A DNA stretch of 64,000 bases from Granulicella sapmiensis (GCA_026225395.1 JAMFSR010000037.1:124001-188000), one strand, 5' to 3'; positions 8,145 to 18,872 are shown, counted from the first letter of the stretch. The notes: a model not told the origin generated them from the sequence alone. Numbers and translations: made by a program.

Positions 8145-8657
8145 ATGGACTGGGTTCTGTTTCTTGGCGTAGCGACGGGGATGCGGTGCATGACGCCGAT
8201 GGCTGTGCTGTGCTGGTTTATGTACTTTGCCGCACTGCCGGTATCGCGGCTGAACTTCTGGACGGCGAGCTTAGTTTCGGTTCTGATCTTTACGGTGCTG
8301 GCGCTAGGTGAGTTCTATGGCGACACGCTGCCGAAAACACCCAGCCGTAAGAGTCCTGGGCCACTGGCGGCGCGATTGGTGTTTGGCGCGGGTATTGGCA
8401 TGCTTGTGGTGTCGTCTTTTGGAGAGCCGCTGGCGGGTGGGTTCCTGCTGGGCATTGCGGGCGCGCTGATTGGAACGTATGGCGGTTATTGGGCAAGGAT
8501 GTACTTCGCCGGGCTGATGGGCAACGACCTTCCAGTGGCCGTGTTTGAGTCGGCGCTGGCCGTAGCGATCAGTGTGGCGGCGATGCATCACATCTGCACC
8601 GACTGGGTGAAGCAGCAGCATGAGGCTTCGGTTCTGCTTCGATCCTTCCTGGGTTAA
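8145..8657 (+). CDS. DUF4126-type membrane protein
   Basis: 170 residues with four to five hydrophobic segments. A Gly-rich early segment (GVATGMRCMTPMA), the EFYGDTLPKTPSR loop and a C-terminal HHICTDWVKQ tail fit DUF4126 proteins of Acidobacteriota. Function is unknown. The ATG follows aagacggaggcaagc (SD GGAGG). Its stop overlaps the convergent prmC stop. Confidence 0.7.
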   Translation: MDWVLFLGVATGMRCMTPMAVLCWFMYFAALPVSRLNFWTASLVSVLIFTVLALGEFYGDTLPKTPSRKSPGPLAARLVFGAGIGMLVVSSFGEPLAGGFLLGIAGALIGTYGGYWARMYFAGLMGNDLPVAVFESALAVAISVAAMHHICTDWVKQQHEASVLLRSFLG

Positions 8658-9487
8658 TCAGCGGAGCGTGTGGCCAATGCAACACGGGGAATTCCGGCGT
8701 AATCGTTGACGAATTGGACATTGGACCAGCTGGCGAGCAGCTGCGTGAGAGCGGCGCTTTGACCGAAGCCAATTTCAAGAGCAAGCAGGCCGTCCTGGCG
8801 CAGGCGGGTTCGCGCGGCGGGGATGAGGCGGCGGTAGATGTCGAGGCCTTTCTCGCCTGCGAAGAGAGCCGTGTGTGGCTCGTGGTCGACAACTTCGCGT
8901 TGCATGGTGGGCGCGTCGGCGAGTGGGATATAGGGAGGGTTCGAGACGATGGCGTCGAAGTACTCTTCTTTGTCGTCGAGCGCGGAGAACAGATCGCCTT
9001 CGAGGAAGCGTATGCGGCTGCCGAAGCCCAGGCGGAGCGCGTTGTCGCGGGCGAGTGCGAGGGCTGTGGGTGAGATGTCAGTGGCAATGATCTCAGCGGA
9101 GGATTGATTCGCGGCGAGCGCGATGGCGATGGCTCCGGAACCGGTGCCGATATCGAGCAGGCGAAGAGGTTTGATCTGCGACTCGGACCAGGCCAGCACG
9201 GCTTCGACGAGGTGCTCGGTTTCTGGGCGCGGAATGAGGACGGCGGGGGTTACGCGGAAGTCGAGGCCGAAGAACTCCTGCGTACCGGTGAGGTATTGGA
9301 GGGGCTCACCGGCGGCGCGGCGATGGATGAGGGATTCGAACGAGTCGCGCTGCGGCTGCGTGAGGACGGCTTCAGGATGCGCGATGAGCCAGGTGCGCTG
9401 CTGGTGGAGCGTGTGCGCGAGGAGAAGCTCGGCGTCGCGGCGCTGGATCTGGGTTGCGGCTTCGAGAAGGATGTCGTGGACAGTCAT
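8654..9487 (-). CDS. prmC: Release-factor glutamine N5-methyltransferase
   Basis: Methylates the GGQ glutamine of release factors using SAM. Starting at ATG 9487 (MTVHDILLEA) gives 277 residues, the usual size. The N-terminal helical domain is followed by a Rossmann SAM site (LLDIGTGSGAIAIAL) and the substrate-binding NPPY motif (SNPPYIPLAD). A longer frame to 9580 lacks conservation and is not used. Upstream (9497-9525) is a low-complexity agtag/acatt tract like others in this window. Confidence 0.93.
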   Translation of the reverse strand: MTVHDILLEAATQIQRRDAELLLAHTLHQQRTWLIAHPEAVLTQPQRDSFESLIHRRAAGEPLQYLTGTQEFFGLDFRVTPAVLIPRPETEHLVEAVLAWSESQIKPLRLLDIGTGSGAIAIALAANQSSAEIIATDISPTALALARDNALRLGFGSRIRFLEGDLFSALDDKEEYFDAIVSNPPYIPLADAPTMQREVVDHEPHTALFAGEKGLDIYRRLIPAARTRLRQDGLLALEIGFGQSAALTQLLASWSNVQFVNDYAGIPRVALATRSAD

Positions 9488-9689
9488 AAACGCAAAGTGT
9501 AGATAGTAGACATTAGACAGCAGAGAAGACCGCCTCCGCTTTAATGAAGTCCTACGTCTAACTGTTTGAAGACGGCGCATGCGATTTCTTTGCGTCTGGC
9601 GGCTGAACTAACGAAATTGTCATATCGCGGTGTGGGAATCCGGCATCCCAAGTGTAGTGGGCTTCGTAGAATGAAGCAGGGAGAATTGC

Positions 9690-10589
9690 ATGCGCCGGGC
9701 CGGGACTGGATTGGTTGGAGCGAAAGTGATTTCAGAGCGCGTGCGGGCCTGCTTGTTGGGGATGGGATTTTTCGTTGCGGCGGTGCCGGCGCTGGTGGCG
9801 GCAACACCGCAGAGTATCCAGACTTTTCAGACACCGCAGGCGCTGCTGGGCGCGATGATTACGCAGGAGAAAGACTCCGCGGCGCACCATGAGCGGTATG
9901 AGTATGTATCGATCGAGCGCTCGGACCGCACCGGCGGGCATGCCTGGAAAGAGCGCGTAGTGGAGACTTCCGCCGGCAAGGTGCGGATGCTGCTGGAGGT
10001 CGATGGTGTGCCGCTGACGGCGGCACAGGAGCAGCAGCAGCGGGCAAAGCTGGCAGAAATTGTGGCGCATCCGGATGAGTTTTCAAAGAACGAAGCCGCG
10101 CGGATGGGCGACGAAGCGCATGCGCGGTTGATGCTCGACGATCTGGATAAGGGATTCATTCTGGAGAATGTGAAGCTCGAAGATGGAGTGTGGCATGTGG
10201 ACTTCAGGCCGAACCCGGGCTACTCGCCGAGCGGCATTGAAGAGCGTGTACTGCATGGCATGAATGGGTGGCTGGCGATCGATGCGAAAGACCTGCGGCT
10301 GGTGCATATTGAAGGCAAGCTGCCTACAGATGTGAGCATCGGCTTTGGAATTCTGGCGACGATCCATGCCGGAAGCCACTTTGAAAGCGATCGCGAGTTC
10401 ATCGATGGACACTGGCGGACGGTACACGTGGTGACCGAGATCAAGGGCAAGGCGGTGCTGTTCAAGTCGGTGGGCAGGGACAGCGATCTCACACGGTCTG
10501 ATTTCCACTATCTTGACCCTGATATCACGCTGCAACAGGCTGTGGCTTTGGTGGAATCGCCCTCTTCGACCACCGTCGCTGAGAAATAA
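9690..10589 (+). CDS. Exported hypothetical protein, LolA-like
   Basis: 299 residues; the ATG follows cagggagaattgc. A long basic N-terminus leads into a hydrophobic core (ACLLGMGFFVAAVPALVAA), so it is exported. The body is rich in beta-strand patterns, with DGVPLTAAQ, GFILENVKLEDG and LRLVHIEGKL segments reminiscent of LolA/LppX-fold outer-membrane lipoprotein-sorting-like proteins. It lies directly upstream of an ECF sigma gene and might be part of its regulon, but this is context only. Confidence 0.5.
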   Translation: MRRAGTGLVGAKVISERVRACLLGMGFFVAAVPALVAATPQSIQTFQTPQALLGAMITQEKDSAAHHERYEYVSIERSDRTGGHAWKERVVETSAGKVRMLLEVDGVPLTAAQEQQQRAKLAEIVAHPDEFSKNEAARMGDEAHARLMLDDLDKGFILENVKLEDGVWHVDFRPNPGYSPSGIEERVLHGMNGWLAIDAKDLRLVHIEGKLPTDVSIGFGILATIHAGSHFESDREFIDGHWRTVHVVTEIKGKAVLFKSVGRDSDLTRSDFHYLDPDITLQQAVALVESPSSTTVAEK

Positions 10590-10654
10590 CCCAAAATAAT
10601 TTCCTAACCCGAAAACTTTTGCATTCCCGAGGCGCATTCTCTGCGTATAGGCAG

Positions 10655-11182
10655 ATGAGAGCGTTGATGGGAATGGAATCGACCGAGTTTCGGGGCCTGA
10701 TTGAGACGCACCAGAGGATGGTGTTTTCTATCGCCCTGCGCGTGACGGGCGAGTACGGCGTTGCGGAAGAGGTGGCGCAGGATGTCTTCCTGGAGCTGTT
10801 TCGCGGTGCGGATCGGCTTGACGGCGCCGATCATGTGAAGTTCTGGCTGCGGCGCGTCACGGTGAACAAGGCGACCGATTCGTTGCGGCGGAAGTCGCGC
10901 AGGCCGGAGGCGGGTGCCGATGAGTGGATTGAAGAGCAGTTTGCGCCTGACGGCGCGGCGCGGTTGGATGCAGGGATTGAGGCCCGTCTTGAGGAGTTGC
11001 TGAAGACGCTCCCCGAAGCGATGCGGGTGGCTGTGGTGCTGCGGCACCAGGAAGAGATGTTGCCCGATGAGATTGCGGCGCTGCTGGGTCAACCGGTGGC
11101 GACGGTGAAGAGCAATCTGCAGCGCGGATTGCAGTTACTGCGGCGTAAGGCAGCGGTGACGATGAAGGAGTATGTGCGATGA
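10655..11182 (+). CDS. ECF-family RNA polymerase sigma factor
   Basis: 175 residues from ATG 10655 (the alternatives 10667 and 10673 are in frame). Sigma-2 region: FRGLIETHQRMVFSIALRV and EEVAQDVFLELFRG. Sigma-4 region near residues 110-165: TLPEAMRVAVVLRHQEEM and the helix-turn-helix DEIAALLGQPVATVKSNLQR. Its stop overlaps the ATG of the next gene (ATGA), a small single-pass protein that is the likely anti-sigma. Many ECF genes autoregulate; the upstream GAAAAC and GCGTATA boxes are too far apart to be convincing. Confidence 0.88.
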   Translation: MRALMGMESTEFRGLIETHQRMVFSIALRVTGEYGVAEEVAQDVFLELFRGADRLDGADHVKFWLRRVTVNKATDSLRRKSRRPEAGADEWIEEQFAPDGAARLDAGIEARLEELLKTLPEAMRVAVVLRHQEEMLPDEIAALLGQPVATVKSNLQRGLQLLRRKAAVTMKEYVR

Positions 11183-11535
11183 ACGAGATGCAACAAGGGC
11201 CGGATTTCGATGAGGTTTTGGCGAAGGCGTTGAAGCGGGTAGATGCGCCGGACGGATTTGCGGCGAGCGTGATGGAGCGTGCGGTTGCACCGACGAAGGC
11301 TAAGCCGAAGGGCAAGCTGTTGATGATGCCTCGTGTGCAGGCCTGGATGGGTGGAGCGATTGCCGCCGCGCTGGTGATGGGTGCGCTGATTACGGCGCGG
11401 GTGCATGTGGTTCACCAGCAGGAACAGGCAGCGTTGACGGAGCGGCAGTTCGAAGCGGCCATGCGAGTGACCAACCAGGCGCTGAATCAGACGCAGGCGC
11501 AGTTGCAGCGGGCCGGGTTGAAGCTGGGCGATTAG
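11179..11535 (+). CDS. Putative anti-sigma factor
   Basis: 118 residues, overlapping the sigma gene by 4 bases. A short cytoplasmic N-terminus (residues 1-50) is followed by one transmembrane helix (AWMGGAIAAALVMGALITA) and a periplasmic coiled-coil-like segment rich in Gln/Ala (EQAALTERQFEAAMRV). I see no zinc HxxxCxxC motif. The anti-sigma role is inferred from operon position and topology. Confidence 0.6.
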   Translation: MNEMQQGPDFDEVLAKALKRVDAPDGFAASVMERAVAPTKAKPKGKLLMMPRVQAWMGGAIAAALVMGALITARVHVVHQQEQAALTERQFEAAMRVTNQALNQTQAQLQRAGLKLGD

Positions 11536-11548
11536 ATATGAGATTTGA

Positions 11549-12169
11549 ATGGGAAGGAATGAGGTGATGGCGATGAAGAAGATGCTGGGCAGTGCGGTAT
11601 TGATGATGGTGATGGCGGGCTTTGCTGTGCCTGTGAAGGCGCAATCGGCGAAGGAGATTTTGTTCATGGCGGCGGGGGCGTTTCAGGTCAAAGACGATCT
11701 GTTTGCCGGCACCGAGCAGTTTGCCAAGGGCGCGAGCGATGTGACGGAGATCAATCTCGATCCGAAGATGATGGGGATGCTGGGCAAGAATACGGGCAAC
11801 GATCTCGCGCACAAGATGGAGTTCATCGTGGTGCATTCCTATAGCTATGACAAACCGGGCATGTACAAGATGGAGGATGTGGAGGCCTATCGCAAGCGCC
11901 TGACGGACGGGAGCTGGAACTGCTTTATCCATTCGCGCGATAAGGATGGGTCGACCGATATCTGCCAGCGGACGGCGGCGGACAACGAGACGCACGAGTT
12001 GGTGATTATGACGGCGGAGCCCAAGGAATTGGCGTTCATTCACCTGAAAGGCCGGATGACCATCGACGACCTGCGTAAGTTCAGCGGAGGTATCGGTGTG
12101 GGGTCGAATTTTAGCTACAGCTCCAGTTCGAGCTCCAGCTCGAGTTCCTCATCCAGCTCGTCGCACTAG
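11549..12169 (+). CDS. DUF4252-like exported protein with poly-Ser tail
   Basis: 206 residues. A signal peptide (KKMLGSAVLMMVMAGFAVPVKA) is followed by a domain whose end (ELVIMTAEPKELAFIHLKG plus MTIDDLRKFSG) fits DUF4252, commonly encoded beside ECF sigma genes. The last residues are a tract of about fifteen serines ending in His, encoded by imperfect agctccagttcg repeats. It is the third gene of the sigma operon. The Ser tail could be a flexible linker or repeat-expansion product. Confidence 0.6.
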   Translation: MGRNEVMAMKKMLGSAVLMMVMAGFAVPVKAQSAKEILFMAAGAFQVKDDLFAGTEQFAKGASDVTEINLDPKMMGMLGKNTGNDLAHKMEFIVVHSYSYDKPGMYKMEDVEAYRKRLTDGSWNCFIHSRDKDGSTDICQRTAADNETHELVIMTAEPKELAFIHLKGRMTIDDLRKFSGGIGVGSNFSYSSSSSSSSSSSSSSSH

Positions 12170-12174
12170 AATGA

Positions 12175-13410
<1,236 letters not shown>

Positions 13411-13488
13411 GGTTGGCCGAGCAAGAAATTGAACCGCTGCCTGGGATTGGCCGTCAAAGAGGGTGAGAATTGCCGTGGGTGACGATCG

Positions 13489-14640
13489 ATGCAGAAGTGG
13501 AACGTGATTTCGCGGGTCGGCTGTGTGCTGTTGATGGGCGGCTGCATGTTGCGGGCGCAGGCCCCGATGGTGGCGGCAGCGCCGGCTTCTTCCGCGAGCG
13601 TGACCGGGATGGTCGTCTTTGGCGATACACAGCGTCCGGCGAGGTTTGTGCAGGTGGATTTGCAGGCGATTCCTTCGGCGTCGGCTTCCAATAATGATCG
13701 CGGTGGGCGCGGGTTCGGGGGTGGTGGCGGATTTGCGCGGACAGGGCTCGACGGCACGTTCACCATTTCGAATGTGGCACCGGGGGATTACTGGGTGTTG
13801 GCTACAGCGCCGGGCTATGTGTCCGAGCGCACGCTGTTGCAGACCGGCGCGAACGCTGGGGCGACGGCGACTGATCTGATGACGCAGATGCCTACGGTGC
13901 ATGTGAGCGCGAGCGGCAGCGGATCGGTAACGCTGACACTGGTTCGCGGTGCGGCGCTTTCTGGCAGGCTGCAGTGGGAGGATGGATCGCCGGCCACGGG
14001 CGTGGACGTGGTCGCCGATCCGCCGGTGACGCCGGTGGCGCTGCCTTCGCCGCTGAACTCGCTGCGGGCGTACTCGACGACGCGGGCGGTCACGGATGAT
14101 CGTGGCGTGTTTCGGCTGCTTGGACTGGCGAGCGGCGATTATGTGCTGGAGGTGCAGCTGCATCCGACGGTGCAGTTTGGCGGCGGACGAGGGCTTGCCA
14201 ACCTGATCCGCGTATATGCGCCCGGCGTGTTTCGCAAGGCCGAGGCGAAGCCGATAACGATCAAGGCCGGCGATGAGCGCGACGATCTGCGGATGGTGCT
14301 GAACCTGAGCCAGCTGCATACGGTGTCGGGGCATGTGAACTCGGCTGCGGCTGGGTTCAATGTGCTTTCGGGGCGTGTGTCTCTGGTGGATACGACGGAT
14401 GCCACTGTGCAGATGTCCGGGCCGATCAATGCGAACGGGGATTTTCTGATCTCGTATGTGCCGGCGGGCACCTATACGCTGAGTGCGCAGGGAAGCACGC
14501 AGGCAATGACGATCGGTTTTCGCGGACGCGGCGGCAACAACACTGCTGTGGGGACAACATTCCAGCCTTATACGCAGACGCTAAGTGTGGGCGAGACCGA
14601 CGTGACCGGGATGGGGATCAACCTGCTTTCGACGCAGTAG
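13489..14640 (+). CDS. Exported carboxypeptidase-regulatory-like domain protein
   Basis: 383 residues with a signal peptide (SRVGCVLLMGGCMLRAQA). Three beta-sandwich CarboxypepD_reg-like units can be traced: VTGMVVFGD to GLDGTFTISNVAPGDYWVLA; LSGRLQWEDG to DDRGVFRLLGLASGDYVLEV; and VSGHVNSAAAG to NGDFLISYVPAGTYTLSAQG. A Gly/Arg-rich insert (GGRGFGGGGGF) splits the first. The domain is typical of Acidobacteriota surface proteins and TonB-dependent transporter extensions; no enzymatic site is visible, so an adhesion or scaffold role is likely. Confidence 0.7.
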   Translation: MQKWNVISRVGCVLLMGGCMLRAQAPMVAAAPASSASVTGMVVFGDTQRPARFVQVDLQAIPSASASNNDRGGRGFGGGGGFARTGLDGTFTISNVAPGDYWVLATAPGYVSERTLLQTGANAGATATDLMTQMPTVHVSASGSGSVTLTLVRGAALSGRLQWEDGSPATGVDVVADPPVTPVALPSPLNSLRAYSTTRAVTDDRGVFRLLGLASGDYVLEVQLHPTVQFGGGRGLANLIRVYAPGVFRKAEAKPITIKAGDERDDLRMVLNLSQLHTVSGHVNSAAAGFNVLSGRVSLVDTTDATVQMSGPINANGDFLISYVPAGTYTLSAQGSTQAMTIGFRGRGGNNTAVGTTFQPYTQTLSVGETDVTGMGINLLSTQ

Positions 14641-14663
14641 CGCATGATGGTAGCCTCGTGGCC

Positions 14664-15386
14664 ATGGATATGGATCGCGAGTGGGGCAGGCTGCGGCAGT
14701 TGTATGACGAGAAAAGCAACGACGAACTGGTGGCTCTGCATGGCAACCGCAACAGCCTGACGCAGATTGCGCAGGAAGCACTAGCGCGGGTAATGCAGGA
14801 GCGCAAGATCGATGTGGCTGCGGGTGCAGATGAAGCGGTTGAGGATTCAGCGTCGTCACGGTCGCTGGTGATGCCCGATGTGCTCGCGGAGGACGAGCGC
14901 TTGCTCTGGACGTTTGACGATATGTTCCAGGCCAATCGCGCGGTCGAGCTGATGGACGAAGCGCAGCTTGAGTACCGGCTGGTGGATAGCAGCAAGGGAG
15001 CCGCTATTTCGCAGCGATACGCGCCGATCAAATGGTTGCAGATGGTCGTCGTCGAGAGGGACTACTCCGCGGCGAGGGCTCTGCTGCACGAGAAGATGGG
15101 ATTGTTTCCGGAGCGCGAGGCTGGTGCGCCGAACGCGGAGGCTGAACCGCTCAGTGATCTGATGGGCGTGCTGATGTTCGACGCGGAGACGGAGCTGCCG
15201 GAAGGCATCGCGGCAGCTACGGCGCTGGCCAAGGCTGGGGTAACGTTTGTGTGGCACGATGGGCGAGACTCACCCGCTGGCCTTGCCGATGCGATGACGG
15301 TTGCGATTGAAGTGCCTGAGGCGAACTACGAGCGTGCGAAGGCCATCGTTGAAGCTGCTTTGGCGGTACTGCCGGAAAAACGTTAG
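14664..15386 (+). CDS. DUF2007-like signalling protein, two repeats
   Basis: About 240 residues (GTG 14658 or ATG 14664). A central segment (LLWTFDDMFQANRAVELMDE, then WLQMVVVERDYSAARALLHE) matches the DUF2007 pattern of a compact alpha/beta domain. A second divergent unit follows (AATALAKAGVTFVWHDGRD to AIEVPEANYERAKAIVEAAL). Soluble, function unknown. The first 50 residues are helical and charged. The 3-prime end overlaps the convergent MATE gene by 4 bases. Confidence 0.55.
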   Translation: MDMDREWGRLRQLYDEKSNDELVALHGNRNSLTQIAQEALARVMQERKIDVAAGADEAVEDSASSRSLVMPDVLAEDERLLWTFDDMFQANRAVELMDEAQLEYRLVDSSKGAAISQRYAPIKWLQMVVVERDYSAARALLHEKMGLFPEREAGAPNAEAEPLSDLMGVLMFDAETELPEGIAAATALAKAGVTFVWHDGRDSPAGLADAMTVAIEVPEANYERAKAIVEAALAVLPEKR

Positions 15387-16819
15387 GCCGCGGCTTTTAC
15401 GACGAGGGTCTTGGCTGTTCGCCGCCAGAAGTACAGCAGGACGACGGCTGCGCCGCCGAGGGCGAAGAGCAAGCCCCACCATAGGCCAACCGCACCGAGC
15501 TTGTAATGAAAGCCGAGCAGCGCGCCAAGCGGCATGCCAACGGCCCAGAAGCAGATGAGCTGCGTCCAGAAGGGCGCGGTGGTATTGCCTACGCCGCGGA
15601 GCGCACCGGTCGCGGTGATCTGGATGCCGTCGACAAACTGGAAGCCCGCGGCTACGAGCAGCAGCGGCACGGCGGCGGCGATGACAACAGGGTTTGGCGT
15701 GAAGATGTGGGCGATGCGCGCAGGAATCGCGAGGAAGATGACGGACGCGACGAGCATGACAGTCGCGCCGGCGAGAATGCCGGTCCAGCCCGCTGCAGCG
15801 ACTTCGTTGAGCGTGCCGAAGCCTGCGCGGACACGGCCGATGGCGTGGCCTACGCGGACGGCCGTTGCGGACGAGATCGCGAAGGGCACCATGAACGTCG
15901 TGCTGGCGCATTGCAGCGCGACTTCATGGCCGGCGAGCGGCGCGGGCCCGAAAGTGGCGATGAGCGTTGTGACCAGCGCGAAGATGGCGATCTCAACGAA
16001 GATCTGCGCGCCTGCGGGAGCGCCAAGCAGGAAGAGCTTGCGCAGGTGCTGGAACTCGATGCGTCGTGATGTGGCGTGTGAGACAACTTTACGCAGGCCG
16101 TAGCTGTGGCGGCGGTCTGCGAGGATGATTGCGATTAGAAGCACGGCCATCAGATACAGGCGGGAGAAGCTGGTGGACCACGCTGAGCCGAGGACGCCAA
16201 AGGCAGGGATGGCGAGGGTGAGCCCGCCGAGGTGGAAGCGGTGGCCGTACATCAGCAGCCAGTCGCCGGAAGCGTTGATGATGTTGGCGGAGATGAGCGC
16301 GAACGCGATGGAGCGTCCGTGGTTGGCGGCCTGCAGGTAACGGCGCAAGGCGAAGTAGAGCAGCAGCGGAAGCGCACCGTAGGTAAGTCCGCGCAGCGCC
16401 GGAGCGGCGAGCGTAAGCACGCTGCGGTCGACCGGAAGATGCAACAGCATCGTGGGTGTGAGCACAAGGATCGCACTCAGTGCGGCGGCGAGCGCAACGG
16501 CAAGGACGAGACCGTGGAGCAGCCAGCCGTTGGCCTGATGCAGTTCTTTGGCGCCGAAGGCTTGCGAAATGACAGTGTCGAGCCCGAGCAGGACGCCTCC
16601 GATGCCGAAGGTGAGCGTGTTGAAGAGCACCTGCGAGAGTGCGGCTGCGGCCATGGAGACGGCGGAGTTGGGAAGGCGGCCGACCATGATCGTGTCGACG
16701 ACGGACATGGCCATCCACCCAAGCTCACCGGCGATGAGCGGGATGGCGAGGTGGAGAAGCGCGGGAAGTTCGGCGCGGATGTCTTTGGGTTTGAGTCTGG
16801 TTCGTGCTGCGGCGTGCAT
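15383..16819 (-). CDS. MATE-family multidrug efflux transporter
   Basis: 478 residues with about twelve hydrophobic segments in two pseudo-symmetric halves. The first helix carries ELGWMAMSVVDTIMVGRLPN, the typical MATE entry motif, and the second half has ALVTTLIATFGPAPLAGHEV. Family members export cationic drugs and toxins using Na+ or H+. It is alone on the minus strand with a low-complexity tract (16845-16873) upstream. Confidence 0.88.
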   Translation of the reverse strand: MHAAARTRLKPKDIRAELPALLHLAIPLIAGELGWMAMSVVDTIMVGRLPNSAVSMAAAALSQVLFNTLTFGIGGVLLGLDTVISQAFGAKELHQANGWLLHGLVLAVALAAALSAILVLTPTMLLHLPVDRSVLTLAAPALRGLTYGALPLLLYFALRRYLQAANHGRSIAFALISANIINASGDWLLMYGHRFHLGGLTLAIPAFGVLGSAWSTSFSRLYLMAVLLIAIILADRRHSYGLRKVVSHATSRRIEFQHLRKLFLLGAPAGAQIFVEIAIFALVTTLIATFGPAPLAGHEVALQCASTTFMVPFAISSATAVRVGHAIGRVRAGFGTLNEVAAAGWTGILAGATVMLVASVIFLAIPARIAHIFTPNPVVIAAAVPLLLVAAGFQFVDGIQITATGALRGVGNTTAPFWTQLICFWAVGMPLGALLGFHYKLGAVGLWWGLLFALGGAAVVLLYFWRRTAKTLVVKAAA

Positions 16820-16844
16820 GAGTCAGGATACGGCGAGAAGCAGT

Positions 16845-16873
16845 GAATCGTGAGTAGTGAATAGTGAATAAGG
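16845..16873. repeat. Low-complexity agtgaat repeat
   Basis: Tandem near-repeats gaatcgtga, gtagtgaatagtgaataag fill the 65-base gap between the MATE and monooxygenase genes. Confidence 0.5.
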
Positions 16874-16884
16874 CGTGGATTCTC

Positions 16885-18405
16885 TTAGCTTTCGAGCGTT
16901 ACCTTTTGTTTGGGACCGTAGATGAGGTTGACCATGTAAGCGTCGGCGTGGGGATAAGCATTGGTGTCGCCGGTGAAAGCGACATAGCCGTCGGGGCGGA
17001 CGAGGGTGAGGGTGCCGGGGGTTAGCGGCGGGCGGGGTGTGGGTTCGAGTAGCTCGGGGAAGCAGGCGATGAACTGGTCAGCGTCCGCGCCGGGGTGGGC
17101 GTAGAGGGCGAAGCGTGGAGTGTCGCCGGCACCGATGGGCAGATCGCCGGTGTGGAGGGGAACGCGGTAGCCGGGTTCGGGGGTGTCATGCACGGTTGAG
17201 GCGTCGCCGTTGAGCGGGCTCTTTGGGTAGTGGACGGCCAGTTCGGTGAGCTCGTTGGCCATGGCGTTGCGGGCGGGTGGGAAGCCGAGCGCGAGCTTGA
17301 CGGCGGTGTTGCGGAGGGCCAGCAGCGCCGGGTTGTGCATCGTGGCGAGCGAGGTGAGCTTGCCGGTTCCACTGAGGACCTGCTCGGCAACCGGGCTACG
17401 CTCGGCGGAGTAGCTGTCGAGCAGCAGATCGGCGGCGGCGCACAGCTTGCGATGGACGACGGCGAGCTTCCAGGCGAGGTTACAGGCGTCCTGGATGCCG
17501 GTGTTCATGCCTTGCCCGCCGGCGGGGGAGTGGATGTGGGCGGCGTCGCCGGCGAGGAAGATGCGGTTGACGCGGTAGTTGGGGATCTTGCGCTCGTTGA
17601 TGGTGAAGTTGGCGAGCCAGACCGGATCGGATGCGGTGACACCGCCGATGCCGCGCTGGTCGAGGATGGCTTGTACATCGGCGAGCGTTGGTTCGGGCGT
17701 GATTTCGCCGGGCGATACGGTTCCGGTGTTGGCGATCACGCGGGCGCGACCGTCTTCGACCGGGCCGATCGAGAAGATGGCCAGAACGCCGGCTTCGTGC
17801 AGAAAGATATGCAGCTCGTTCGGGTTAGGGAGGCCATGGAGATGGACGTCGGCGAGGACCCACTGGCTGGGCAGCGTATCGCCCTCAAAGGGAAGGTTGA
17901 GCTGGTGGCGGACCGTGGAGTGTGCGCCGTCGCAGGCGATGAGCCAGGCGGTTTCGAGAGTTTCGGTCGTGCCGCCGGCGGAAAGCAGGCTGCTGGCTAC
18001 GGAGGTCTCGGACTGGGCGAAGGCGGTGAGTTCAGTGCTGCGTTCGACCTGCACGCCTAGAGTGCGAAGGTGTTCTTCGAGGATGCGCTCGGTTTCCGAT
18101 TGCGGGATCATGAGCGCGTAGGGGTGAGACGAGTCGACGCCCTCGAAGGTGATGTGGGCGAGAGTTTTGTCGCCGGACATGAGATTGGCGGCGGTGCAGC
18201 GCTGACCCGCAGCGAGAAGATGTTCGCCGACGCCGGAGCGGTCGAAAAGTTCGAGGGAACGCGACCAGACGACGAGGGCCTTGGATTTGTCGGTTCGAGC
18301 GGCGTTCCTGTCGACGATGCGGACTGAGAGGCCGAAGCGGGCGAGCTCGATGGCCATGGTCAGGCCAACGGGGCCGGCGCCGGTGATGAGAACGTCTGTG
18401 GGCAT
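16885..18405 (-). CDS. FAD-dependent aromatic monooxygenase (PheA/TfdB-like)
   Basis: 506 residues. The N-terminal FAD dinucleotide motif is ITGAGPVGLTMAIELARFG; a central GDAAHIHSPAGGQGMNTGIQ binds the FAD pyrophosphate/ribityl part; and the DG motif region (WLIACDGAHSTVR) is intact, as in group A flavoprotein hydroxylases using NAD(P)H. The C-terminal thioredoxin-like domain is present. The substrate is probably a phenolic or polyketide, but nothing nearby identifies it. Confidence 0.85.
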   Translation of the reverse strand: MPTDVLITGAGPVGLTMAIELARFGLSVRIVDRNAARTDKSKALVVWSRSLELFDRSGVGEHLLAAGQRCTAANLMSGDKTLAHITFEGVDSSHPYALMIPQSETERILEEHLRTLGVQVERSTELTAFAQSETSVASSLLSAGGTTETLETAWLIACDGAHSTVRHQLNLPFEGDTLPSQWVLADVHLHGLPNPNELHIFLHEAGVLAIFSIGPVEDGRARVIANTGTVSPGEITPEPTLADVQAILDQRGIGGVTASDPVWLANFTINERKIPNYRVNRIFLAGDAAHIHSPAGGQGMNTGIQDACNLAWKLAVVHRKLCAAADLLLDSYSAERSPVAEQVLSGTGKLTSLATMHNPALLALRNTAVKLALGFPPARNAMANELTELAVHYPKSPLNGDASTVHDTPEPGYRVPLHTGDLPIGAGDTPRFALYAHPGADADQFIACFPELLEPTPRPPLTPGTLTLVRPDGYVAFTGDTNAYPHADAYMVNLIYGPKQKVTLES

Positions 18406-18872
18406 CGGGGAAAGTCTCCTCGGGATAGTTATATGCCGAGGGGTTCACAGATGCACCCCCGGATGGAGGGATGCTCGCTTCGCGGAGGATGAAGTCGACC
18501 GGGGCGAGAGGCTGGGGAATGTCGCGGGCATTGATGGTTTTGAGGAAGCGCAAATTCGAAGAGATTTTGTGGTCGCTCCAAGTTGCAACAGGCGTGGCGG
18601 GGAATTCCGTCCTCAACGAGAGGCAAACCCGCGATTTCCTTGACATCCGGTGGTTGCTACGCGATGCTTAATCCTCAGGTGTGATTGGCTGGAGACGGCA
18701 GACGTGTGTCTGGACCTTTGGGTTCGGAAGCGCGAGTCGAAACCGGCAGGTCTTTGGCGTTTTCAGCGATCGGCTGGAAAGACCAGAGGGCAACAAAATC
18801 CCCGACATTTTAAGAGAGACGAAGCCTGCGCTGGCGGTTGCCGCGCCTGGTCTTCGGTAACAGGGAAGAACT
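18406..18872. other. Intergenic region upstream of yajC
   Basis: I see no convincing gene here. It holds a candidate promoter: TTGACA at 18640-18645, a 17-bp spacer and GATGCT at 18663-18668, which would give yajC-secD-secF a leader of about 200 bases. The short ORFs across it lack ribosome sites. Confidence 0.4.

Noticed and set aside
10609..10652. GAAAAC and GCGTATA boxes before the ECF sigma gene
   Set aside because: The boxes are about 25 bases apart, too far for a normal ECF promoter; not listed as a feature.
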